Positions 24,488 through 36,794 of a DNA stretch of 64,000 nucleotides are shown in pieces. Numbering within the stretch: the first letter of the stretch is position 1; every line of letters starts with the position of its first letter. Made by a program: the position numbers and the translations under genes. The stretch lies in assembly GCA_018389105.1 (NCBI GenBank), contig JACATO010002730.1, positions 3,950,501 to 4,014,500 of the forward strand, written 5' to 3'. This stretch comes from Nautilus pompilius. Its lineage: Eukaryota > Mollusca > Cephalopoda > Nautilida > Nautilidae. Under the pieces are notes generated by a model. The model was not told where the DNA came from. It saw only the letters and a list, made by a program, of their open reading frames with translations, and made no database searches.

Positions 24488-25806
24488 CGAGTGAAAGTCA
24501 AAAATTATCCGCACTCTTGTTTTTTTTTCAATTTATTTACACAAAAGCAGGGGTTAAACAAGTACATCATTTTTCTATATAGTCTCCTTCCTTTTTGATG
24601 CACATGGTCCAGTGGTCCACAAGCTTGCATATTCCCTCCAAGAAGAAGGTTTTTGGTTGGTCGTGCAACCATTTATGCACTGCTTCCTGCACTTCTTTAT
24701 CTGTAGGAAATCAACGACCTCGTAAAGCATCTTTGAGCGGTCCAAAGAGATGATAGTCAGAAGGCATGAGATCTGGGCTGTAGGCAGGGTGTTCCAGCAC
24801 CTCAAAACCCAATTGGTTAATGGTTTCAACGGTCTGGCTGGCCGTATGTGGGCGTGCATAGTCATGCAACAACAAAACTTTCTTCGACAATAGGCTTCGG
24901 TGTTTGGTGTGAATTGCTGGGTTCAGATTGTTGGCCAGCAAAGCACTGTATCATGCACTGTTGATCGTACACCCCTTTTCCAGGTAGTCTTCCAGTATAG
25001 GCCCTTTTCGGTCCCAAAAAATGGTTAGCATCACTTTTCCCACCAAAGATTGAGTCTTGAATTTCTTCATCACTGGCGAGCCAGGATGTTTCCACTCCAT
25101 ACTCTGACTTTTGGATTCTGGCTCATAGTGATGGACCCACATTTCATCTCCTCTGACTATTCTGCTCAAAAATTCTTCACCTTCATTGTTGTAGCGATCA
25201 AGTAAACGTTGGCAGACCTCAACACGTTTGCACTTGTGCTCTGTGGTAAGCTCTCTTGGCACCCATCTCACACAGACTTTATGGAAGCTGAGCTCGTTGT
25301 GGATGATTTGATAGGCAGAACCATGACTAATCTACAGAGAACATGCTGCTACCTCATCGATGATAACTCGCCGGTTCACCATTACCATCTCTCGAGCTTG
25401 CTGAATCTTCTCGTCACTGGTGGAGGTTGACGGGCATCCTGCTCCTTCTTCATGCATCACACTTGTTCGGCCACTTTTAAACTTCTCGATCCACCCATAC
25501 ACACTTCTACGTGGTAGTGCACTGTCGCCGTATTGTGTTAAAATCCTCCGATGAATTTCAGCCCCTGACACACCTTCCAACCAGAGAAATCAGATCACTG
25601 CTCTTTGTTCCTCCTTGGTGCACACTGCTAGCAGAGCGGCCATGTTTACACTGTAACAGCAGCAAGAAAACTGGCATGATCAAGCTCAAATTTCAATCAC
25701 GTGACCACAATAGCACAAACTATAAGCACGCATGAGCAGAAGGCAGTGTGACAAACCTAAAGATATGTTATGGCAAAAGTGCAGATAATTTTTTTACTTA
25801 CCCTCG
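24488..25806 (-). mobile_element. Mariner transposon, near full length with TIRs
   Basis: A 1319-bp element between TA dinucleotides (24486-24487 and 25807-25808). The ends form inverted repeats of about 32 bp (left begins CGAGTGAAAGTCAAAAATTA; the right complement begins CGAGGGTAAGT), differing at a handful of positions plus one indel. Size, TA target site and transposase all fit the mariner family. Confidence 0.9.
24567..25643 (-). pseudogene. Mariner transposase, four in-frame stops
   Basis: The reading frame runs from ATG at 25643 to a normal stop at 24567-24569, 358 codons, about the usual mariner length. N-terminal helix-turn-helix part: GVSGAEIHRRI, LPRRSVYGWIEKFKSGR. Catalytic landmarks: GDEMWVHHYEPESK (first D), VLLLHDYARPH (second D) and AYSPDLMPSDYHLFG (third D, 34 residues after the second), giving the mariner D,D34D signature with all three acids present. 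The C-terminus GICKLVDHW...GDYIEK is complete. There are no frameshifts, only four stops, near 25605, 25330, 24949 and 24709. Two of them (25605 and 24709) look like CGA to TGA changes, as expected from cytosine deamination. Inactive as it stands. Confidence 0.9.
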
Positions 25807-26329
25807 TACATTATAACCATACAAAATCTAGTTAGGAAAATTAAAACATTTACAGTTGGATTCTAGCCATCATACATTCTGAAATTTTTTGCATAACTCA
25901 AGGAATTAATCTGTTTGAAAAATTTGATTAATATTTTATCTGGAAATACACTGATTTCCAAGAGTGAAGGAACAAACAAAAAACATTTCCAAAATGGTTT
26001 GCTCTATTCACCAAATGCACCAAGCAAACTTCTTTTACAGGTAATACAACTTTTATTAAAGAAATATGTAAATTACAAACCATTTTTAGAATGATGAAGG
26101 GAAGCAAGGAGAACCAAATCAGGAAACAAGGAATTCTAACATAATGAAAGTAAACAAAAAATGAATTAGATGTAGTCAATAGAGGATATCATCTTTCCTA
26201 ATAGTAATACATGAGTCACATTGGCTTGCATGCTGCTTATAACCTTATCAATAAAAGTAATGGACAATAAAGTCTATTGTCTTCTGAGAAAAGTTTCTAG
26301 TTCTTGGAGCAGTATTGATGGGTAGGTGG

Positions 26330-27130
26330 AGGAAAGCAGCACATCATTTTATCATATCCTAAACATTCTAAATAAGATTTAGCTCAGAATATGCTGGATG
26401 CATTATGTGATTAATGGTTTGGTCTTGAAATTGTTGGTTGATTACACATGCCCTGTGTGGACAAGTGTTATTGTCAATTAAACGAAGTTATCTCTAATTT
26501 CAGCTGTGTATGGTCTGACAGATTTGTAGTGTCTTATCCCAATACTTCCTTGGTCAGAGTACCTCCCTGAAACACATGCAGGTCCATAAGGCTGATCAGA
26601 CTATCACACCTCTTGACAACAGTGATTCCTTTTGGTTGCATGTTTCACATTCCATCCAGATGAGTATACACTATGACTCACATTGAAGGCTAAATCTTGA
26701 CTTGTCAGCAAAGAGAACATGGCTCCAGTCTTGTGGTATCCAAGTGACATGTTCACAGCACTAGTTCAACTGCTCCTGTTTATGGTGATGAGTCAAGAAG
26801 GATACACAAACTGAATTATCTGGCATAGAGCCCTCTTTCATGCAGCTTTGGATGCAGAAAGATCAGAAATAAGTTGGGTCAATGTGCTTTACAGAACCAA
26901 AAGTAAAGCATAGGGAATATCTTCTCTGGGTTGTGATCTCTAGTCGACCTTGGAAAGGTCTTTGAACAATATCTCCATGCACTTAAAATTGTTTCCATAA
27001 CTAGGAAATCACAGTTCTCATCACATTTAGCCATAAAGAGGATACGCCAAACAAATATAGCTATCCATTTTATGATGTTTCACTTGAAAACAAATATCCT
27101 AACAGAGCAAACTTGATATGAACACAAGCC
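26330..27130 (-). pseudogene. Tc1-like transposase fossil
   Basis: Minus-strand translation gives QDWSHVLFADKSRFSLQ near 26690-26740 (Tc1 first catalytic block, usually SDESRF, with E changed to K here). After gaps come TCMCFREV, RDNFV-like remnants and NNTCPHRACVINQQF (the DNxxPHRA block), then HPAYSELNLI*NV, the decayed SPDLNPIEH region near 26360-26400. Stops are frequent. A Tc1 family distinct from those at 1.1/36 kb. Its ends were not found. Confidence 0.65.
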
Positions 27131-30100
27131 AGTCTATTTTTCAAGTTTCTATACCAATGCTAATTTGCATGTTTCTGCTGGAACTCATTTACATATTTCT
27201 TAGATAAAGTTTTTGTTGTGTATTTTGTGAATAGAACTAATTATTTTGCAAATATTTTGTTTTTTCTGTTTATTGCTTGACTTTTGGAAAGCAGTTTAGT
27301 TTGGATATAAGCTGAACATTTTATCAGTAATATAAAATATTTGTGATTTCATTTTATATTTTGTTTAGAATTTTTAATAAAAGAGAAGATTAAAACTGAG
27401 ATAATTAGTGGTCCTTATAGTGAACTGCCATAACTACAAATCTAAGCAACATTCAACAGATCTCTATGGATTTACACAACATGAGGATACTGTTCAGAAC
27501 TGAATGAGTTATCACAAGCTAGCATCTTACTGAACATCAATTTGTGAAATGGTGTTGTATTATCCCTTGTCAGAACATAGTCGCACTTTGACTACACTCC
27601 ATCAAGGCAGTGCAATTTTACTAAGTGCCAAATCAATTCCAATCTTATTACTTTAGTTGGTCAGCTGATCAGCTTAGCCAGCATTTAGTTGTTTTTTGCA
27701 AATGGTCTGTTTATTGGAAATATTTTGAAATATATTGTTTGATGCAATATCTGTGGAGTAGATGCAGGACACAATCCAAACAAATGCTGCTGATAAAAGA
27801 AAACAAAAAGCACTTAGGATAACAAAATAAGCTGTTGCAAAGGCTTCCTATATTTTTCTTGTAATTCTTTTACTAGAAACTTTATTGTAAGTCTTCTTTT
27901 TTTTTTACTTTCAAGCTGAAATATGGTGAACAATGTTTACTACTTAGCAAATTTTGTTTCAAATACTGGAGGAAAAGTTATTTTTACATCATCTTTAATG
28001 ATTGCCATAAAGATCTTCATGGTCATCATTAAAATTAAAGCCGAATCATACAAAATAATGAGAGTTGAATAAATAATTATAAATGAATGGTATACAGTTA
28101 CAATAAAATTATGGCTTCAGTATGCTTTAAGGAATACACTTTAGGAGACTTTTGCTTATTTTTCTTTAGTAGAAGCTCTGAGATATGTGTATTGTATACA
28201 GGTAGAATGTGTGTATGTACAGTATGTATATGTGGAGAGAGAAATTGATGAAAAGAGTCTTTAATTAAAAAATTAATTTAAAATTTGAAATGTAGGACTA
28301 CAAATCAATTGGGAAAAAAGGTTTTCTCACTCTTTCTTTCAATGGGCTGTAGAAAATGACTCCCATTAGTTGAACTGCAAGATATAAACAATATTTCACT
28401 CAAGCCAGAAAACGTCTGTGTATTATTTGTTGCCTTGCTGGTAAATACCTCAGAAGCTATAATCAATCTAAAAAAGGATGCCAAGATAGAATCCAATCAT
28501 CTCTAAAGAAAATTTACTTTTATTTATTTATCCAATCACTTTATTTATTTTTAAGAACAAATACATTTGTCAGCTGGTGAAGTATGTGCAGAGATTTATT
28601 AACTTCTCTGTAATGAAAGTTGAAAGACAAAAAGTAATTGGCTAGTTGCTAATTTTGGACATCATCAAGCTATATAACTAGAGTGTGAGGTTCATTTTAG
28701 TTGTTGCATTCCAGAGGTGTCATGACATTTAAAGCTAGTATTAGAGATACTGCTTATGTATTCATGAAATAGATATGTTGTTGATTGATTTTCTTTTGAT
28801 GGCCCAAAATGCAGCTGTTCATCTTCTTGGCCATAAAAAACCATTACAGTAGCCATTGGAAAATTAGAATCTCCAAATAGATGTCAAAGGTTATTGAGAT
28901 TGTAATATTTCTGATTTTGGTTGCATTCATCATTTTGAAACATTATTATTCTCAAAAAAACAAAAAAAAAAATACTGATCTATACTATACATAAGCTTAT
29001 TTTGGTTTTATAACTTGATCATATTTATAATTGATATGACTTTGATGGCTTTTCAGATCTGGAATTTTTTTTGGTTTTTACTTGTGTACGTATTTAAGTA
29101 ACTTTTCATTTTTCTATATCTTTTGTGAACTTTAGGTAAATAGAAATCAAGATTGATTTAATGTAACATATATTGTGTACAAATTTAAATTTATTTAATA
29201 TATTTAGATTAGAAGTTCAGTTATCAATTTTCTGTCTTTTAGTTAGTCATCAACAAAAGTCTTGAGAAAGAAACAAAACAAAAGGAAATACTTAATATTG
29301 TGTATACTGGAGATTTAGTTTGGATACATCCAAACTTTGAAATAAATTGGATAGATTTATGTTATTACATTTATATATTTATATATATTTCATTATGTTT
29401 CTGAAAATTTGATATTTTTTTCACTTATACTTGAAATATTGAAATAAATTTATAAACAAGTTCTATTAGCAACCACTTAGAATTACCCTAATTAAAGAAA
29501 AAATATTTTTTTTAAGATTTGCCAAATCAAATACTGCACATAAAACGAAAAAAAAATGTCAGCTTTCTATTGACTATTAAATGAGAGCCATATAAATAAT
29601 CTTCAAAATTTGATTTATAGCTATGTAATTATAACATTCAATCAAACTAAAATATATGCTGATTGATCTGTTTTGACTGAGTTATTTTTGTTGTTGTTTT
29701 CATAGAATTTCATAGAAGCAGCATTCATGGAAAATGAAAGCTATTTTGGTTTCGAAAACTTTTGCATATCATGAGGTTCAGCATAAATAGAAACTATGAC
29801 ACTAAATATCCAGATTCAGAAAGTGGAAGACTGCATTCAAATTTTACTCTTTTGTTTTATAATAATTTCCATGTTTTTTTTCTGTATCAATTGTCTTTCT
29901 TATTAGTTCAAGTGAAACTTAAGAAAACATGCCTATTATGAATTCCAGTTTTGAAGCATGATTACATTTTTACTATATAATTTCTTTATAAAATATTGTT
30001 AATAATATGAACATTGATGTATATGGTATAATTCAAACTTGATTCAGATTGTTCATAGTAAGATGCTTAGTCTTTTTCTGAATATAATGCAAAACTTAAA

Positions 30101-30219
30101 AGGGATATTATAGTGTTTGAAGCAAAATATACTCCACTGATATTTTTAAAAAGACAAGAATTCTCACAATGCAAAGATATGAAAGCCGAGTTCCCTTAAG
30201 TTTCCCTCTTTTTATTAGT

Positions 30220-30370
<151 letters not shown>

Positions 30371-30869
30371 GATATCGCACTTGTAAGTGTCCAGGATCTG
30401 CCACATCAGTTTTATTGTTTCTCTGATGGTTGAATTTACCAAAATTCTTCTAGTGCTTAGCAGTACATCAGCTTCTGTAGTGTTGCATTCTGGGAATCTT
30501 TTCTAAACAGTCACCAAAGAGAAACTTGTTTCACCTTCTGTGCAATCCTGCTTTAACTTTTTATGCATCATGTATCAGTTATAACTATACTAATCACATC
30601 CTCCCTTTTTTTTGCTGTGTTTCCATTGTGTCATTCTCTTTCAGCCTGATGAGTGAAGTCTAATTTCAGCATGCCTGTGGAACTAAAAACAATAAAACCA
30701 TTTTTTTCACCATGGACATTATTTCCATACCCACCCAATATTGTACTGTAATAACTTAATTTCTAACTTTCCAAGTATGCATCAGCTCGGTGTATAACTT
30801 ATTTATCTAATTATTCTGCAATTGTTATTTTGTTTGGTGCAGTACAACAAGATCACTGTAGTTAAGTGA

Positions 30870-30925
30870 TTCTCTCTCTCTCTCTCTCTCCTCTACACAC
30901 ACCACACACTCTAAACACACACTGA
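30870..30925. repeat. (TC)n and CA-rich microsatellite
   Basis: About eleven TC units followed by interrupted ACAC stretches. Confidence 0.9.
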
Positions 30926-31636
30926 GAATGCTTGGCATCATGCACAAACCACATTATCACAAATCACTTGGATAACTGTATTAAATCCTTTGTATATTCA
31001 AAATACATCAAATACTATGTGTAGGCAGCTGTTTAAAAACTAGTGTATTCTTGATATAAGTATCATAGACATAAATATAAACTCTTACTCTTATATTGGT
31101 TTTAATGACATAAGACCAGTTAAATCATTAAACACTTTTTGAAAACTTAAACTGCTATATTTCTTATTTTAACAGCCCTATCTCATAAAGAAGAGAGAAA
31201 TCATTACTGCAACTATTTTCTTTTCATAGCAGTGGTTTCCAATCTTTTTATTTTTAGTGTGTTTGCCAACTTTTAGCATCATCATTGTAAGATGCAGGAA
31301 CATGGAGTCCAGAGAAAATGCTCCTCAAGAATATTTTGAATAAAAAGAGTAAAATCATCCGATTTTTGCATTTTAAGACATGGGGTAACTTTATCTCAAA
31401 TATCCCTGTAAGACCGGGAGGTTGGTGCTGTGTGGGGAAAATACTCTTTTCTGGATAATATCATGGAAAATAGGTTTTTATCTATATATATACACCAAAA
31501 GCAGTCAAAAGATTAAACATTGCACAAAAATAATCATGATAGTGGACGGCTTTGTAACCTCATTCATTTAGAGACTAGTTTATGAGCTAAAGGAATAATA
31601 GATATCTTAAAGTGAAGTGCATGACAGCATAATTTC

Positions 31637-31660
31637 TTTTTTTTTTTAAAAAAAAAAAAA
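31637..31660. repeat. T11-A13 perfect palindrome
   Basis: Eleven T followed directly by thirteen A, able to form a hairpin on either strand. Confidence 0.9.
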
Positions 31661-32389
31661 CCAGACCAAACAAAAACAAAAAAAAGGCCTAGGATTTTAC
31701 CAGCCATAAAGTTAGATTTTTCTGATTGAACATTTTGTTTTTATGTCTTTCAGAACAACCTATTTTTTTGTACTGAAATGTAAAAACAGTTTTGATTCAA
31801 ATAGGTAGATTATATGTAGTACTAGATAAAAGAAAACTGATTTCAAGTTCAGTCTGCTGTACTGAAACAACATGAACTGGACTGCTAAATCTTTTTTTTT
31901 ACTAATTTGTATAGAAAATTATACAACACCTAACTTTCTGTAATTTATAGATGATTTGTTTGTGATAAAAACTGGACTGTTACACGTTTATATTACACTT
32001 TTGGTAACTTTCTATTAAAATAAAGTTATTCTAAAAGCAAAATACAAAAATAGCCCTTTAAATTGAAATTTCATCCAAATTATTTTTAATGTTTGAAATC
32101 CATTTAATGTTGTTTTTGTCTTTCAATTTATTAAAAATAACAATATACTGTTTTACCGGAACTATCTTAATGTGAACAATTAGTAACAGATAAAAATTTT
32201 GAAATTTTCATTTTGGTATAAAAAATAATTTGTCTTCATACAGTTTATTCATACATATACAATAAATGAATGTAAATTTATTAATGTGCTTTTCTTTCTT
32301 AATGAAAGTAAATGAAGATATTAATTTTATACAATTTGAGTATTTTCCCTAATTATTTTTAAATATTTTATTAGTTAAAACAGATATAT

Positions 32390-32427
32390 TATATATATAT
32401 ATATATATCTATATATATATCTATATA
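32390..32427. repeat. (AT)n tract upstream of the micro-exon
   Basis: Alternating AT with two C interruptions, self-complementary, ending about 115 nt before the micro-exon. It is followed by a T-rich tract with scattered G (32430-32460). Confidence 0.9.
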
Positions 32428-32542
32428 TTCTTGTTTGTTTTTTTGTTTTTTTTGGTTTTTTTCTATATGTATTAATATTATTTTTTAACTTTGATGTCCT
32501 GTGATAGATGGCCACATTAAGTGATTTTTCCATTTTTTACAG

Positions 32543-32572
32543 CTAGCACAAGTACACATTTCAGGAAGCGAG
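32543..32572 (+). CDS. 30-nt micro-exon of the Ig-superfamily gene
   Basis: A T-rich tract ending TTTTTTACAG precedes the exon and a consensus donor GTAAGT follows at 32573. The 30 nt enter and leave in phase 1, exactly matching the Ig exon upstream and the terminal exon downstream. Spliced in, they add ten residues, ASTSTHFRKR, after the Ig domain: Ser/Thr-rich then basic. The RKR could be a proteolytic or charge motif in the membrane-proximal stalk. Because 30 is a multiple of three and phases match, skipping it also leaves the protein in frame, so alternative use is plausible. Support rests on splice signals and phase only; there is no transcript evidence here. Confidence 0.75.
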
Positions 32573-33184
32573 GTAAGTGTGCCATTTCAATATACACTAT
32601 TTTGAATAATGTACAAGATGTTTCTCTATTCTTAAATTATTGCATTAAAAACTATACTTAAAACTTTTGTGCCGGTCATTACTCTGCTCCATTTTCTAAT
32701 AGGAAACTGGATGTTGTGAAATTATAATAAGTATTTATAACTAGCCAGGTTACAGAGTTTCTCAACTTAAGTGTTGTTGCAGTATTTGTTGGCAGTAAAC
32801 TCTTTTAATTAACCACGGTTCAATGGATTTAAGGGAAGATCAGATTACTGTATGACACTACTGTTATTTTATTTTCTAACTAGTTTTTTTTTTTTTTCAT
32901 TTATGCAAGCTTACTATTAAATCTGAATCATTTTGGAAACATGTTGCTTAATTATTATTTAAAACTGATTGACAATAGGGAAGAATTTAATGTTTAACAA
33001 ATACATTATATTTAAATTTACCTTTAAAAATATACTCCACAACTCACTTGTTATTATTATTATTACACTCAAAAGGAATTGGTTAAAAAAAAAAAACAAA
33101 CACAAACATGTAGGATACATTATTAATCCATCTGAACTATCACAAGAACATTAAAATCCACACAGATTTAACTAGCACTAATGA

Positions 33185-33365
33185 ATGGTCGATGGCCAAG
33201 TACGTAGCATACCAGCATGCTGTGGCTAATGGCCCAAGTTCAGTCACCATTGAGATTAACTTAGTTTAATGAACTCCTCATAGCATGGTTCCTTATTGCT
33301 TATCTGTACCAGCCCAGTGGCATGGGTTTCCTCCTAAACTTAAATAGGGATTTTTTTTTTCTTTC
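33185..33365 (+). mobile_element. tRNA-derived SINE, plus strand
   Basis: Plus-strand tRNA-like head GATGGCCAAGTACGTAGCAT (A-box region) and CCCAAGTTCAGTCACC (B-box region near 33233-33248). The body follows in the family order: ATAGCATGGTTCCTT, TGTACCAGCCCAGTGGCATG, GGTTTCCTCCTAAA. This is the only copy of the family in + orientation in the window. Confidence 0.6.
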
Positions 33366-35264
33366 TGCTGAAAGGTGAAAGTGCCAGGCTCTTCAAAGTG
33401 CAGGAATAGCAACCAACAATTATTAATTCTAACTATGGCACTGCATAAACTCATTTGGTATGTCTTCTGTTGTAGATGGTGATCACATCATTTATGATTC
33501 ATTCTCAGTGTTAAAATTGCTAATTATAAATTAATGAAAGCATATTAAAATAATTATCTCAGAAAATGTTTTTATATTTTTTCTTGAATGCACAGATAGG
33601 ATATTTTGATGTTAAATGATATATCACACATTGCTTGAGTGCATTTATAAGATTTATCAAATGTTTACAATTAGATATTCTGAAAAATTTTTTAAATAAT
33701 TTTATAACCTCAGGCTGAGATAATTTACTTGGTTAGATAATGGTAGCAGGCAGCATTAATCTTTTTAAAAGTACTGTATAGGCCTTTATTGATAAAGAAG
33801 GCTGTATACATATACATACATAGTTCTCACAATTTCTCTCCCTGTTGACTGTCAGTATAGTAGTTATTTTTATATCATGTTGATAACTTAGTTCATTGAT
33901 CAAATTTTCTGTTTCCGAGATCCTTTGAAGTGAAAGCAGAAGTAGTGATGTTAGACCACAGAACAGCACCATATAGTTTACCTTCTTGCTCATCTAAACA
34001 CCTCACAGCAACTATATGCAGCTGAGTGTATCCATTCACCACACAGCATTTATGCACAGTTATCATGCACATCTGAATGCCACATATTCTTTATATTCAA
34101 CTATGATGTACTGTGAATTGTTGTTGTTTTCTTGTAATGATATGTTGTTTAGAAATATTTTTATTTTATGAATGTGTTTTTATTTATGGACATCAGTGTT
34201 ACTTTAAAAAATGTGAAATGATAGGCCAAAATTTAACTATCAATTTCATCAACTGTTAAAGTTACGATATACCAGTGCCTGTTAGAGAGAGAAAGACAGT
34301 GAGAAAGAAAGCCACTGAAAATAAATTACTTTTATGCACAGGCTATTAAAAACTGTATTATTTACAATGATAACTACATTCCATAATTGATATAGTGCAT
34401 TTTGAAACAGCCTACATTTGATTCTTTTATAATGATGGTTAAAATTATTTTAATGACACCTTTAGTGATTCAGTACATTTTTCAAAAGTGCATACCAGTT
34501 TCCAACTTTTATTTAACATATATAATTTTCTGTCTCAGTGTATCTGTGGTCTGGAAAAGTTATGCTTCAGTTCTTTTCATTTATATATATATCTATATAT
34601 ATTTTTTTTTTTATTGCAAGACTGTGTACTATAAGTAGTTTGCAGATGATTGCTTATAAAGACAAACTATAATCAGCATCATGTGAATTGCACTTCATTG
34701 ATATTATGAATAGAAGATTAAAGGATTTGTATTACTATTTTCTTTTCTCTCATTAAAGCATTTCAGGCGAAAATAGACTGGCTTTGCATTATATGGTTTT
34801 ATGTTATTTTTTTTGTAGTTATCTAATTTAAAGCCACCTCAGTCACACATAGGTAATATAATGCAGGTAGAGCTAGAAAAAAATAGTTCAAGGATTTAAA
34901 AATATCTTTCCTTTGATGATTTATTTTACTAATATGGTACTTGAGTTCAATTATTAAAAGGAGGCAGGAAGCCATTTTGGCCTCTCCAAAAATATAAAAA
35001 TAAACTCAGGAAAATAAATGCCTGTCATTTTGTTTACATGCATTTATTGAAATTGCTTTGCTTTGTGGATCTTTGTCCTGATTTCGAGGTTTATGAAGTT
35101 AGCTAGAAGGCGAAGATGTTGTGTACTGGTCTTGGTGACCATGCAAGTTACCCAGGTACAATTGGAGGCGAGAGGCATTGATGGTCAAACTGCATGCCAG
35201 TCAAAAGCTATCCACAGAACGTCCACCTCAGTACCTAGAAAATCTCTACTGGAACTCTTCACTT

Positions 35265-35424
35265 TTAAAATGCAAGAGGAACTCCACATGTTTAGCTGGT
35301 GAAAGAAGAATGTGAAGAAACTATGCTATAGGGGTATGCCAAACCAAGCTGTTTTTTGAACAGGATTCAAACTCAACCTTAGCAGTTTAGGAAGGTGACC
35401 ACTGGATCACCATGTTACCCTGAT
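35265..35424 (-). mobile_element. tRNA-derived SINE, minus strand
   Basis: The minus-strand head starts near 35422 with GGGTAACATGGTGATCCAGTGG (A-box) and GAGTTTGAATCCTG (B-box near 35360-35373). The body shares CAGCTTGGTTTGGCATACC, ATAGCATAGTTTCTTC, TTTCACCAGCT and ATGTGGAGTTCC with the copies at 9.8 and 33.2 kb. Sequence from 35.06 to 35.26 kb may be the 3' part of the same element. Confidence 0.72.
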
Positions 35425-36019
35425 GATTTTTAATTAAATTTGTAATTTTGAATTGGTCATTGGAATACCGAAAAATTTTATTTGCCATATCTGTGCTATC
35501 AACATCCCTAATTATTTTTAAAACATCTATCATCAAGTGTCCTCTTCAGGACAAAAGCGAGTAAATTTGACTTCCCTTTTTTTCCTGCATATTCTAAAAG
35601 CTCAAAACCTTGTATTTATTAGTTCTAAAAGTAACTAGTTTTCTTATATTTCATGTGCAGTAAATTAAAGAAGTACTAACCACCTCAGAGTGATCAGTAT
35701 TTTGACAAAGTTGGTTGCTGAAATGTGTAAAGTGTATATCACCTGATGTTTTCATCTATAACAAATATAATAGTAAGTGTTATAAATAGCATATATAAGT
35801 GGAGATATTTAAGTATTTCTGTTTTACCAAATAAATAAAAAAACACTTTTTTTTTTAAATCTTGCAGAATACTTGATATTTCATTTGAATATTTAGAATG
35901 GTTAATCTATCCTTAAGAGCTCTGAAACATACTACATAGAGGAAACTAAACTTATGCAATATTCAGTAGAGACAGGTTGATTTACATTCTATGACAAGTT
36001 TTTAACTGACTTATCGATG

Positions 36020-36794
36020 TAAGCTTTCATTTATTTACACTCTGCTTTACATCTTCCCATAACCATTCCATTGGGTTTAGACCTAAATTCACCTTTTTCT
36101 TTGTGAAAAATTCTTTCACATTCTTTGAAATTTTGGGGGGATCACTATCTTGCAGAAATATTTATTCCTCCCTCAAAGTTTCTTGATCATTTTTTAGTGT
36201 TTAATCATAGACAGATAAGTATGTTATTGGCTATATATCTGACTATGATTTATTCTATCAATTTCCAAATAACCAACTTCGTTTGAGATCACATAAATCC
36301 AGAACAGAGGCTTTTGATCACCATTCTTGAAAGTGAGAGTTCACCACATATCTCATTAAACTTTCCTCTAGGCTGCCTCCACATTTAAGTTATACTATTT
36401 GATGAATAGCTGTTTTGGTTTTTTTTTCAACTTTCATCACTCCATAAATCTTCATCCCAAAACCTCTGGAAACTCTTTTGTATATGCTTTCTACTTCCTC
36501 CTTTTTACTGATGAATGACTCCTTTCTGGCTACTCTTCCATACAATCCATTATCATGCAAGTTTTTTTTTTTTTTTTTCTTTCTAATAGTGGCTCCTACA
36601 TTCTCCTACAGCACTTTGCCAGCTGGTATAATGTTTTTGTTTTTTTAATCTTTCTATCCATCTCTTGTTTGTCTTTTTATTTCAACTGCTGAGGGTTCTT
36701 GCAGTGTTCCACTCACTCTTCTTTCTTAAAATCTTCTGTTCTCCAGAGCCATTGCTTTCTCTCTTAGATCAGCAATGCAATCGTTCATTTTCAT
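36020..36794 (-). pseudogene. Tc1-like transposase fossil, catalytic half present
   Basis: Read on the minus strand from an ATG at 36794, this is a second copy of the family at 1080-1525. The N-terminus MKMNDCIADLREKAMALEN is followed by NGLYGRVARKESFISKKE near 36495-36550. The C-terminal catalytic half then appears: FLQDSDPPKISKNVKEFFTK near 36095-36160, with the second catalytic D, and LNPMEWLWEDVKQSVN near 36030-36085, with the catalytic E. These are the standard DDE landmarks of Tc1 transposases. Stops, small deletions and a T-run expansion near 36560 interrupt it, and it is shorter than the usual 340 codons. Confidence 0.75.
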
